Shown one piece after another: positions 41,213-48,741 of a DNA stretch of 64,000 nucleotides; positions within the stretch are counted from its first letter, which is position 1, and each line of letters starts with the position of its first letter. The translations under genes were made by a program, and so were the position numbers. This DNA is from CAWHMN01 sp051001135 (GTDB lineage Bacteria; Acidobacteriota; Terriglobia; Terriglobales; Acidobacteriaceae): NCBI GenBank assembly GCA_051001135.1, contig JBPCNO010000047.1:1-64000 (forward strand). Reading direction: 5' to 3'. The notes beneath the pieces were generated by a model. The model searched no databases, was not told where the DNA came from, and saw only the letters and a list, made by a program, of their open reading frames with translations.

Positions 41213-42168
41213 ATCTCATCCCTGAAAGGGCATATCGGATCGCGCGAGCACTCGGCTTTGCCGGGCTGTTGACAGCCACGCTGTCGCTCGCGCAGCAGGC
41301 GCCGGCCCACAGTTCGAGCGGCGTTCCCACCATCAATGTCAACGTGCACCTGATCGATGTCTTTGCCAGCGTGACTGACCCTTCGGGCGCGCCGGTAGGC
41401 AGCCTCAGCCGCAAGGACTTTGCGCTGTTCGAGAACGGCAAGGCGCAAAAGATCGCGGTGTTCGAGCGGGATACGTCGGCGCCCATCGCCGTGGCGCTCG
41501 CGATCGACACCAGCGGCAGCGTGCGCAAGGATCTTGCCGAGGAACAGCAGGCCGCGCGGCATTTTGTACACGCTACGCTGCGTCCCCAGGACCGCATCGA
41601 TCTGTTGCAGTTCTCCGACAGCGTGCGCGAGGTCAGCGGCTTTACCAGCAGCGAGCGCCAGATCGGCAATGGGATCGCCAGCCTGCAGGGCGGTGCGGGC
41701 ACGGCCTTCTACAGCGGCGTGTTGCTCGCGTCGCAACTGCTGCGCCCGCAGTTGGGCCGCAGAGTGCTGGTGGTGATCTCCGACGGGGACAATACCGTGA
41801 AGGGCACCAGCTATGCGGAAGCGCTGGAGGAAGCAGTGCGCGACGAGGTCATGATCTACAGCATCATCGAGGTGCCGATCGAGGCCAGCGCGGGGCGCGA
41901 CCTGGCGGGCGAGCACGCCCTCATCTCGCTCGCCGAAGGAACCGGTGGCCGTTATTTTTATGCTGCATCCGCGCCGCTGGAGCAGATCTTCCGGCGCATC
42001 TCCGACGATCTGCGCACGCAATATCTTCTGGGCTACTATCCGGCCACGACGACTGAGGAAGACGAGAGCTTCCGCAGCATCGCGGTCAAGCTGCAGGATG
42101 TAGCGGACAGCGCGAAGTACACCGTTCGCCATCGGCCAGGATACTATCCCTCCGGCCATGCACAGTAG
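41209..42168 (+). CDS. Secreted VWA-domain protein (Acidobacteria VWFA-related type)
   Basis: 319 residues with a signal-like N-terminus (LIPERAYRIARALGFAGLLT...). An N-terminal beta domain (VNVHLIDVFASVTDPSGAPV, LSRKDFALFENGK) is followed by a von Willebrand A domain with MIDAS motif DTSGS in VALAIDTSGSVRKDL, then LVVISDGDNTVKG, and a C-terminal QYLLGYYP segment. The GTG start overlaps the MoaD-MoaE stop (GTGA), implying translational coupling. It matches the VWFA-related family common in Acidobacteria. Its role, perhaps adhesion or protein complex assembly outside the membrane, is not known, and the link to molybdopterin synthesis is unexplained. Confidence 0.85.
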   Translation: MNLIPERAYRIARALGFAGLLTATLSLAQQAPAHSSSGVPTINVNVHLIDVFASVTDPSGAPVGSLSRKDFALFENGKAQKIAVFERDTSAPIAVALAIDTSGSVRKDLAEEQQAARHFVHATLRPQDRIDLLQFSDSVREVSGFTSSERQIGNGIASLQGGAGTAFYSGVLLASQLLRPQLGRRVLVVISDGDNTVKGTSYAEALEEAVRDEVMIYSIIEVPIEASAGRDLAGEHALISLAEGTGGRYFYAASAPLEQIFRRISDDLRTQYLLGYYPATTTEEDESFRSIAVKLQDVADSAKYTVRHRPGYYPSGHAQ

Positions 42169-42204
42169 AGGTTAGCGTACGGAATTTCATTCGTGTAACT
42201 AGAA

Positions 42205-42375
42205 ACTGTCATCCTGAGCGAGCGTAGCGAGCCGAAGGATCTGCTTTTCACATCTCAGTGGCCTGAACAACTTCCTGATCTGCTATGAACTGATTCGCCA
42301 CCTGAGACTGATTTCATAATGGCCGTAAAGCGAAACGCAGAAGCAGATCCCTCGACTGCGCTCGGGATAACATGC
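42205..42375. repeat. Inverted-repeat intergenic element (GTCATCCTGAGCG type)
   Basis: The left arm (42207-42248) contains GTCATCCTGAGCGAGCG and CCGAAGGATCTGCTTTTC; the right arm (42341-42373) contains AGCAGATCCCTCGACTGCG and CTCGGGATAACA, its approximate reverse complement. About 90 bases lie between. This is a common type of dispersed intergenic repeat, here as a pair of opposed copies, like a small MITE or BIME. No gene is seen in 42169-42457. Confidence 0.6.
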
Positions 42376-42457
42376 ACAAGGGAGAGTTGGGTGCGAACAC
42401 GGCAAAGGTGTACCGGGGAGTAGCCAAGACGGCCAGCGGCTCGGCTACAATCCCCTC

Positions 42458-42769
42458 ATGCCCACCAGCCCCCAACGCCGCAGCAAGAAAGCCCCACCGC
42501 CTGGTGACACCGGGCACGAGGCCGCGTATCTTCGCTTCCTGAGCGAAAAACAGGTGCACGTGACGGTGAAGCTGCACGATGGCGAAAGCGTGCAGGGTTG
42601 GATCGAGTACTTCGACGATCGCATGATTCGCCTGACGCGGGAAGGGCAGCCCAACCTGTTCATCTACAAGGCGCAGATCCGCACCATTACAGAGCATAGC
42701 CGGCGTGCGGGCGATGAAGCGCGGCGGCGCGCGGCTCGTCCGGAGCACGACGAGGGCCGGGCACAATGA
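42458..42769 (+). CDS. hfq: Hfq-like Sm-fold RNA-binding protein
   Basis: 103 residues. After a basic N-terminus of about 20 residues, residues 22-76 form an Sm/Hfq fold: YLRFLSEKQVHVTVKLHDGE, SVQGWIEYFDDRMIRLTREG, then FIYKAQIRTI. The last element is the Sm2 motif; in E. coli Hfq it reads YKHAISTV, so the His that binds uridine in the proximal pore is replaced here. The C-terminal tail is Arg/Glu-rich. Its stop overlaps the start of the inositol monophosphatase gene (ATGA). It could be an RNA chaperone with altered RNA preference. Confidence 0.8.
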   Translation: MPTSPQRRSKKAPPPGDTGHEAAYLRFLSEKQVHVTVKLHDGESVQGWIEYFDDRMIRLTREGQPNLFIYKAQIRTITEHSRRAGDEARRRAARPEHDEGRAQ

Positions 42770-43683
42770 GTCAGCTACCCGATTCGCTAAACCTCAGCCT
42801 TGCCGTTCCCGCGGCGGCCATCGCGCTCGAAGCTGGCGCCCTGCTGCGCGAGTATTACCAGCGTGGCGTGGAGACTGAGTACAAGGGCGATGTGGACCTG
42901 GTGACGGCCGCCGACCGCGCGAGCGAAAAGCTGATCGTCGAGAAGCTGAAGCAGACCTTTCCCACCCATGGCATTCTCGGTGAGGAGGGCACGCGGTCGG
43001 AGCTTGAAGCGGAGTACCGCTGGTACGTGGATCCCCTGGACGGGACCACCAACTTCGCCCATGGCTTCCCCTATTTCTGCATCTCCCTGGGGCTGGAGCA
43101 TCGGCCGCCGGGGCTTAGCGCGGAGGAAGATGGCGAGTTGGTCGCCGGTATTGTCTACCAGCCACTCCACGACGAACTGTTCGTCGCGGAAAAGGGATGC
43201 GGCGCATATCTCAATGGTCGCCGCCTGCACGTGTCCAGGACGGCGCAACTGCAGGAAGCGCTGCTGGCGACAGGCTTTCCCAGCCACAAGCGGCACGACA
43301 ATCCGAACATCCACTTCTACCAGCAGCTCACGCTGCGCTCCCACGGAGTACGCCGGGCCGGCGCGGCGGCGCTCGATCTGGCCTACACGGCCGCCGGGCG
43401 GGTAGACAGCTATTGGGAGTTCAACCTGAATCCCTGGGACACGGCGGCCGGCGTACTACTGGTGCGCGAGGCCGGGGGAACCGTGACGTACTTTGACGGG
43501 TCGCCCTTCAAGCTGGCGAGCAGGGAGGTGCTGGCGACCAACGGTCTGCTGAAGGATGAGTTGCAGCGCTTCTTTGAAGATATGTTCGCCGGGCGTGGAA
43601 TCGAACCGGTACCGACACCGGCGGAGTTTGCCGCGCGCCGGGAGACTCATGCGGCGAATGTGCCGCACGAATACGGCCCTTAG
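42766..43683 (+). CDS. suhB: Inositol monophosphatase family protein
   Basis: 305 residues of the IMPase/SuhB family, Mg-dependent phosphatase. The metal motifs are intact: GILGEEG, WYVDPLDGTTNFAHGFPYF and the C-terminal NPWDTAAGVLLVREAGG. It may hydrolyse inositol-1-phosphate or act as an rRNA-processing cofactor as SuhB does in E. coli. The ATG overlaps the stop of the Hfq-like gene (ATGA), so the pair is translationally coupled. Its stop abuts the stop of the convergent minus-strand gene with no base between. Confidence 0.9.
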   Translation: MSQLPDSLNLSLAVPAAAIALEAGALLREYYQRGVETEYKGDVDLVTAADRASEKLIVEKLKQTFPTHGILGEEGTRSELEAEYRWYVDPLDGTTNFAHGFPYFCISLGLEHRPPGLSAEEDGELVAGIVYQPLHDELFVAEKGCGAYLNGRRLHVSRTAQLQEALLATGFPSHKRHDNPNIHFYQQLTLRSHGVRRAGAAALDLAYTAAGRVDSYWEFNLNPWDTAAGVLLVREAGGTVTYFDGSPFKLASREVLATNGLLKDELQRFFEDMFAGRGIEPVPTPAEFAARRETHAANVPHEYGP

Positions 43684-44358
43684 CTACGCGGGTTTCACTC
43701 CCGGAAAGCGACCCTTCTCAAATCTTGCAAACAGCGAGCAGATAGCTTTTGTGTCCGTCATTAACGTGTCGCCCATACGTGTGAGGCTCTCGAGCGACAG
43801 CGTGGCGGCTTCGGGACTCCCCGCGCCGCACGCATCCTGCACCAGCACCGGGATCAGGCCCAGATCCGCTCCATGCCGGCACGTAGGATCGATCCCGATT
43901 TCGAGCGCAATGCCAACAATCACGAAGGCGCGCAATCCGCAGTCGCGGAGCGCGAATGCCAGCGGCGTGCCCTCGAAGGCCGACATCGCGAGCTTGTCGA
44001 AGATGGCCTCGCTCGGGAGCGGCTGCAACTCCTCCGCGATCTGGAACCCCGGGCTGTCGCGCAAAAACCACGGCTGCACTTGCGCGGGATCTGTCGTGCG
44101 CTGCCACGCCATGGCCATGCGGTACTGGAACGACCCCATCAGTTCCCTGGGAAGCGACAGGTGGCGCGTGAAGAACCTGCGAATCCCAGCCCGTCGTGCC
44201 GCCTCGAGCACCGTGCGCACCTGTGTCGTGATCTTCGCGCCGTCCTTGACCTGACCCACGATACCGGCCTGCATGTCGTAGACGATGAGCGCGATCTGCT
44301 CCGGGGTCGCGAGTTCTTCGAGAGTGAGCGGTATGTCGATGCCGTGGGCTTTGATCAC
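43684..44358 (-). CDS. Isochorismatase-fold hydrolase without the catalytic Cys
   Basis: 224 residues of the isochorismatase/nicotinamidase-like fold. The Asp28 in ALIVYDMQAGIVG and the Lys of IFDKLAMSAFEGTPL, normally part of the catalytic triad, are present. The position of the nucleophile Cys (GVATxxCV in the family) reads VGIALEIGIDPTCRHGADLG, so Gly takes its place and the nearest Cys is four residues later. Isochorismatases themselves also lack the Cys, so a non-thiol reaction is possible. The substrate is unknown. It is convergent with the suhB gene. Confidence 0.82.
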   Translation of the reverse strand: MIKAHGIDIPLTLEELATPEQIALIVYDMQAGIVGQVKDGAKITTQVRTVLEAARRAGIRRFFTRHLSLPRELMGSFQYRMAMAWQRTTDPAQVQPWFLRDSPGFQIAEELQPLPSEAIFDKLAMSAFEGTPLAFALRDCGLRAFVIVGIALEIGIDPTCRHGADLGLIPVLVQDACGAGSPEAATLSLESLTRMGDTLMTDTKAICSLFARFEKGRFPGVKPA

Positions 44359-44495
44359 CGGCTAATTCTACATTCGCGAACCGAGGGCGAAGAAGGGCCT
44401 GCTGCCGCCATCAAAGGCAGCGCAGCACGCGCAGTGCCGGGCTGTGAACAAAGGACCAGGCACTGCGCACACATCGGTAGAGTCCGCGAGTAGAC

Positions 44496-45752
44496 TTACT
44501 TGCTTTCGTTGAGCAGCACCTCGAGAGACGCAGTTTTACTCCCGGGGGCCGAAAAAAGAATGATTGCAGGCAATCCGTTCTTCTTCAGCGGCAGGGCGAT
44601 GGGGCCGTAGTAGGTTGTTTGGCTGAGCAGGGTCTGTGGCGTTTGAAATGTGCCCGTACCGTCCCCTGCAGAGAGCTTGCTGGTAATCAGAGCCGGTGTG
44701 CCGGAAGAGACAAAGGGCAACAGCAGGTCCAGCTTTCCGTCCCCATTCAGATCCAGCAGTTGAAAGCCCGGGTACAGCCGCTGGCTATAAGACAACGCCG
44801 AATGCCAATAGAAGCCCCCTGCCACCTTCGCCAGCAGAGATACAATTTTCGGCTGGGCGCCTGGCGCGTTTCTGGCTCCTGCATTGACCACCAGGTCCGC
44901 GCGTTTATCTCCGTTCAGGTCTCCGGCCGCAATCTGGTACGCCCCGCCCTCGATTGCATACGAAGGTCCGCCGCGGAGGCTTCCGTCACCATTGCCATCC
45001 AGAGTGCTGATTTCACGCTGCCCATTGGTGCTGGTATTGGAATCTATCGTGTAGGCGAGATCGAGGTGGCCATCGCCATTAAAGTCGCCGGCTGTCAGAT
45101 TGTCAGCGGCATCGCCAAGATTAGTTATGTCTGCGCCAAATACGCCCGTGAATCCGTCATGGCCATTGTTCAGATACGTGACGATTACGTTTGAAGAGGC
45201 ACCGCATTCGCCATTCCCATTGGTAAGTACCGCAAGGTCCGGCTTGCCGTCGTGATTGAAGTCGCCAACGTCAATGCTGCTGGTGTAGATGGGATTGTAC
45301 TGGGTGCTGTATCCGGCCTTGAAGTTACCTTTTCCGTCTCCCAGGTAGACATTCAGTGATCCGTAGGCATAGATATTGCAGTCATGATCGAAGCTGCCGG
45401 CATCGATCGTGATCAAATCGGCATACCCATCGCCATTGACGTCGAGCAGGAGGTTAGTGAGCACGTCGGGGGGACCTACGCTGGGTAGATTGACAGATGT
45501 TTCAATGAACCCGCCTTTCCCGTCCCCCAGCAGTGCCTCCGGGGCGTTGACATTGACCAGCAGGTCCGTATTGCCGTCGCCGTTCACATCGCCGGATGCA
45601 AAGTATTGAACGGCGCTTGCTTTGAGAGGGACGACATGCGGAGCGGAGAACTTGAAACCCGAAGCGGTTGCAGTGGTTTGAGAGTGAAGGCAGGCGCCAG
45701 GCAAAAGGAGTGCCAGGGCAAGAGGCGAAAGTAGTCGAGCATTGATGCGCAT
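44496..45752 (-). CDS. Secreted FG-GAP/VCBS repeat protein
   Basis: 418 residues with a signal peptide (MRINARLLSPLALALLLPGA, Cys after it suggests a possible lipoprotein or simple cleavage). It contains about six FG-GAP/VCBS repeats, each with a calcium-binding-like loop: DVNGDGNTD, DVNGDGYAD, DFNHDGKPD, DFNGDGHLD, DLNGDKRAD and DLNGDGKLD. This makes a beta-propeller, as in integrin-alpha-like secreted proteins. It probably binds or scaffolds outside the cell. ATG at 45752 has AGGAG 8 bases upstream. No catalytic motif is seen. Confidence 0.82.
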   Translation of the reverse strand: MRINARLLSPLALALLLPGACLHSQTTATASGFKFSAPHVVPLKASAVQYFASGDVNGDGNTDLLVNVNAPEALLGDGKGGFIETSVNLPSVGPPDVLTNLLLDVNGDGYADLITIDAGSFDHDCNIYAYGSLNVYLGDGKGNFKAGYSTQYNPIYTSSIDVGDFNHDGKPDLAVLTNGNGECGASSNVIVTYLNNGHDGFTGVFGADITNLGDAADNLTAGDFNGDGHLDLAYTIDSNTSTNGQREISTLDGNGDGSLRGGPSYAIEGGAYQIAAGDLNGDKRADLVVNAGARNAPGAQPKIVSLLAKVAGGFYWHSALSYSQRLYPGFQLLDLNGDGKLDLLLPFVSSGTPALITSKLSAGDGTGTFQTPQTLLSQTTYYGPIALPLKKNGLPAIILFSAPGSKTASLEVLLNESK

Positions 45753-45991
45753 GAGAACATCTCCTGAAGGGTAGTGAAGGCGACTTCGCGGAGAGTGCCT
45801 CGCTCTGAAGAGCCAGCTCGAAGTCGGCACGAATCCTATCACGATTCCATTCCGGCGGGCCGGGAGGAGCCGTTTTCGCCCGCTTGGCGCGCTCTCCAGC
45901 CGGACCATCCACCCGCTGGAGCGAACGGTCGAATGCCCGCTTGCCCCTGCTACAATCGCAGTTGAATACATCGTTTCCGGAGATTCGTTCC

Positions 45992-46252
45992 ATGGCTTAC
46001 GTAATTGCGGAACCCTGCATTGGCACCAAGGACTCGGCGTGCGTGGATGCCTGCCCCGTCGACTGCATCCATCCCAAGAAGGATGAGGCGAACTTCGAGG
46101 AAGCGGTGCAGCTTTTCATCGATCCGGTGGAGTGCATTGATTGCGGCGCGTGCGTGCCCGTGTGCCCCGTCTCGGCCATCTTCGCCCAGGATGACCTGCC
46201 GGAAAAATGGACCGAGTACACCGACAAAAACGCCCAGCACTTTGGCCGCTAG
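45992..46252 (+). CDS. Ferredoxin, 3Fe-4S/4Fe-4S type
   Basis: 86 residues. Two cluster motifs are visible: CIGTKDSACVDACPVDCIHP in the N-terminal half and CIDCGACVPVCPVSAIF in the middle. The spacing CX7CX3C of the first suggests a 3Fe-4S cluster (7Fe ferredoxin type), the second a 4Fe-4S. It carries electrons in the cytoplasm. An intrinsic terminator follows directly, so it is a single-gene unit ahead of recO. Partner enzymes cannot be named from context. Confidence 0.9.
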   Translation: MAYVIAEPCIGTKDSACVDACPVDCIHPKKDEANFEEAVQLFIDPVECIDCGACVPVCPVSAIFAQDDLPEKWTEYTDKNAQHFGR

Positions 46253-46276
46253 TCTCCACCTCCGCAACTTCAAGAG

Positions 46277-46307
46277 CGCGCAGCCCCCGGGTTGCGCGTT
46301 TTGCTTT
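46277..46307 (+). terminator. Intrinsic terminator after the ferredoxin gene
   Basis: CGCGCAGCC (46277-46285) pairs with GGTTGCGCG (46290-46298) through one G-U wobble, with a 4-base loop, followed by TTTTGCTTT. It lies just ahead of the recO start at 46319. Confidence 0.75.
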
Positions 46308-46318
46308 AAGGTGCGCCC

Positions 46319-47056
46319 GTGATCACCTCAGAGGCCGTTGTATTGCGAACCTGGCCCATCCAGGAGGCGGACCAGATCGTCTCCCTCTTTACCCGCGAGC
46401 AGGGGAAGGTGAAGGGCGTGGCGAAGTCCGCGGCCAAGAGCCGCCGGCGCTTTGGCGGAGCGCTCGAGCCGATGACCTACGTGCGCGCCAACTATGTGGA
46501 GAAGCCCCGGCAGGATCTGGTGCGGCTGGATTTTTTCGAGATCCTGCGCTCACCGTTGTCGATAGCCGTCGATTACACACGGCTCGCCGCGCTCGCCTTC
46601 TTCGCCGAGGTGATCGATGAGACATTGCCGGAGCGCGATCCCAACGACGCGGTCTTCCGCCTGCTGCTCTCCGTATTGGAGGCGGCGGAGTCGGGTGAGA
46701 TCTGGATGCCGGTGACCTACTTCGCCCTATGGATGACACGGCTCATGGGCTGGCTTCCAGACCTGCGCCACTGCCTGCTCTGCGCGGAGGCGTTCGCGGG
46801 CGCTCCGGCATATTTCCATGCACTGAGCGATGGGTTGGTGTGCGTGCACCACCGCCGGTTGGCCTCCGGAACGCTGACGCCGGACTCGCAACAACTGGCG
46901 GCGCGCATCTTCCATGCGCCGGTGACCGGCTTGGCGGGAGATACGTGGCAGCGCGATACGGGGCGCGATCTGCGGCGGTTTTCCATCCAGACCATCGAGC
47001 GTCACATCGAGCGCCGGTTGACCAGCGCCAAGGCACTGTACAAGCTCGGCGGGTGA
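46319..47056 (+). CDS. recO: DNA repair protein RecO
   Basis: 245 residues. RecO loads RecA with RecFR in gap repair. The OB-fold N-terminus ITSEAVVLRTWPIQEADQIV, then SLFTREQGKVKGVAKSA, is typical; the helical C-terminal part carries RHCLLC, CVHHRR and ends RHIERRLTSAKALYKL. A Cys-rich zinc ribbon of RecO is partly visible (CLLC). The GTG start at 46319 is directly after the ferredoxin terminator. It is followed by nuoI 25 bases later, an arrangement without obvious functional logic. Confidence 0.88.
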   Translation: MITSEAVVLRTWPIQEADQIVSLFTREQGKVKGVAKSAAKSRRRFGGALEPMTYVRANYVEKPRQDLVRLDFFEILRSPLSIAVDYTRLAALAFFAEVIDETLPERDPNDAVFRLLLSVLEAAESGEIWMPVTYFALWMTRLMGWLPDLRHCLLCAEAFAGAPAYFHALSDGLVCVHHRRLASGTLTPDSQQLAARIFHAPVTGLAGDTWQRDTGRDLRRFSIQTIERHIERRLTSAKALYKLGG

Positions 47057-47080
47057 GCGAGCGCGTCGTATACTAGCACT

Positions 47081-47575
47081 ATGTCCATCGTGCGTAACAT
47101 CGCCGGCGTCGCCAAGGGGATGAGCATCACCTTCGGCGAGATGTTCAAGCCCACCGAGGTGGAGAATTATCCGGACGGGCCCGGTCCGAATCGTGGAGCC
47201 CACTTCCAGGATCGCTTCCGCGGCGCGCATGTGCTGCAGCGCGACGAGAACGGTCTGGAGAAGTGTGTGGCATGTTTCCTGTGCGCGGCCGCATGCCCGG
47301 CCAACTGCATTTACATTGAGGCGGCGGAGAACACCGAAGAGAAGCGAATCTCCAGCGCCGAGCGCTACGCCAAGGTCTATAACATCGACTACAACCGGTG
47401 CATCTTCTGCGGCTACTGTGTCGAGGCCTGCCCCACCGATGCAATCACGCACGGACACGGCTTCGAGCTGGCTTCGCTGAACGCCACCAATCTGATCTAT
47501 CGCAAGGAAGACATGCTGGTACCGCAGATCGCGCTGCCCGGCCATACGGAAGCGCAATCGGATTCGATCAAGTAA
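47081..47575 (+). CDS. nuoI: NADH-quinone oxidoreductase subunit I (NuoI)
   Basis: 164 residues. Two [4Fe-4S] motifs CVACFLCAAACPANCIYIE and CIFCGYCVEACPTDAI match NuoI, with the preceding segment GMSITFGEMFKPTEVENYPD that contacts the complex I hydrophilic arm. Binds clusters N6a and N6b. It lies apart from any other nuo gene in the window; complex I subunits are usually clustered, so this is either an orphan copy or a dispersed locus. ATG at 47081, 24 bases after recO. Confidence 0.88.
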   Translation: MSIVRNIAGVAKGMSITFGEMFKPTEVENYPDGPGPNRGAHFQDRFRGAHVLQRDENGLEKCVACFLCAAACPANCIYIEAAENTEEKRISSAERYAKVYNIDYNRCIFCGYCVEACPTDAITHGHGFELASLNATNLIYRKEDMLVPQIALPGHTEAQSDSIK

Positions 47576-47621
47576 GCGCCTCCATGCCGCAGGCGAGTGA
47601 CTGGCAGAGTAAGAGGAAGCG

Positions 47622-48239
47622 ATGACGGTGCGTTGCGGGTTGAAAGGACGACCGGGCAGGCTCGTTGCTTTGGCCGCTTTTCTAACCTGCGCTCCGCTCT
47701 GTGCGCAGACGCATCCTAGCGCAGCCCATCCGCAACATCCACAGTACATCGCTCCGGGCGACCTGCACGTCAAGTCCGGTGGCGCACCTGCCATGAGCGT
47801 AAAGCTTATCGGGAGCGCCGGGCCGGTGCGTGAGTACGTGGTGATCTTCAGCCGCGGGGATGAAGCGCTCTCCGGCCTGACTGATTTTGCCCAGCAATAC
47901 CATGTGAGCGATGCGTATTTCACGGCGATTGGCGCGGCCCAGGGCGCAACACTGGCCTGGTTCGATCCCCAACGCAAAGCATACAAACTGATACCGGTGC
48001 CGGGGCAGACTGAGGTTGCTTCGATGGTGGGCGATATCGCGCTCTATCATGGCAAGCCCATTGTGCATACGCATGCGGTGCTGGGCCTGAACGACGGGTC
48101 AGCGCGAGCGGGCCACGTCATCGAAATGCATGTTTCGCCCACGCTTGAAGTGTTTGTCACGACGGATGAGACCGATCTGCATAAGAAGCTGGATGAAGCC
48201 ACCGGGCTCACCCTGATCGATCCCGCAGCAAAGCAATAG
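47622..48239 (+). CDS. PPC/DUF296-domain protein with signal peptide
   Basis: 205 residues. The N-terminus (LVALAAFLTCAPLCAQ) is a signal peptide. The rest is a PPC/DUF296 domain (about 60-185): VREYVVIFSRGDEALSGLTD, AYFTAIGAAQGATLAWFD, IVHTHAVLGLNDGSARAG, HVIEMHVSPTLEVFV. The conserved His residues of THAVLG and of GHVIEMHV could bind metal. PPC domains are often annotated as DNA-binding, but an exported copy suggests another role. It is followed by the broken monooxygenase gene at 48253. Confidence 0.8.
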   Translation: MTVRCGLKGRPGRLVALAAFLTCAPLCAQTHPSAAHPQHPQYIAPGDLHVKSGGAPAMSVKLIGSAGPVREYVVIFSRGDEALSGLTDFAQQYHVSDAYFTAIGAAQGATLAWFDPQRKAYKLIPVPGQTEVASMVGDIALYHGKPIVHTHAVLGLNDGSARAGHVIEMHVSPTLEVFVTTDETDLHKKLDEATGLTLIDPAAKQ

Positions 48240-48252
48240 GAGGCATATACCC

Positions 48253-48546
48253 ATGGCGCAAGTACGCCTGATCGCACGCGCAGTAGCCAAAGCGGGAAAG
48301 CAGGACAAGCTGCGCTAGGTGCTGCAGGTGATGCTCGCCCCCACGCATGCGGAGGAGGGCAATGTGTTCTATGAGCTGTTCGAGTCCCACGAAGGCGGCC
48401 GTTTCTTCTTCAATGAGCTATGGCAGAGCTAGGACGCGCTCGACCGGCATATGGCAACACCTCATTTCAAAAAGTTTGCAGCAGAGACCCGCGATCTGCT
48501 TGACGAACCGCTTGAAATCAATCTGCTGACCGAAATTCAGGAGTAA
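48253..48546 (+). pseudogene. Antibiotic-biosynthesis-monooxygenase-like (YgiN-type) gene with two in-frame TAG codons
   Basis: A 98-codon frame from ATG 48253, preceded by AGGAGG at 48238-48243, reading MAQVRLIARAVAKAGKQDKL and ending EINLLTEIQE before TAA at 48546. It carries an ABM/quinol-monooxygenase-like pattern (EEGNVFYELFESHEGGRFFF, MATPHFKKFAAETRDLL). Two TAG codons interrupt it: codon 22 (48316) and codon 60 (48430), where family members usually have charged residues; no frameshift is needed. TAG ends many intact genes here, so readthrough is unlikely and this is best read as a nonsense-mutated gene. Confidence 0.75.
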
Positions 48547-48741
48547 ATCACCGCACAACGTGACGCTCGAAGCAGAGCCGGTCGCCGGTCGTGATCAACA
48601 AAATGGCTCCGGTTTGGCGTAGTGATTCGCGAAAGCTGAAACAATAAGATCAGCTCGAAATAAGCAAGCAGAGGGGCGAGGCCGCACAGGCTTCGTCCCT
48701 TTCGTTTTGCGCGCCAATCATTTCGCGCCAGGGGAGAGTGA

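Noticed and set aside
48316..48432. Recoding of TAG (for example pyrrolysine or suppression) in the monooxygenase-like gene
   Set aside because: At least ten intact genes in the window use TAG as stop, and no pyl genes or recoding structure were seen.
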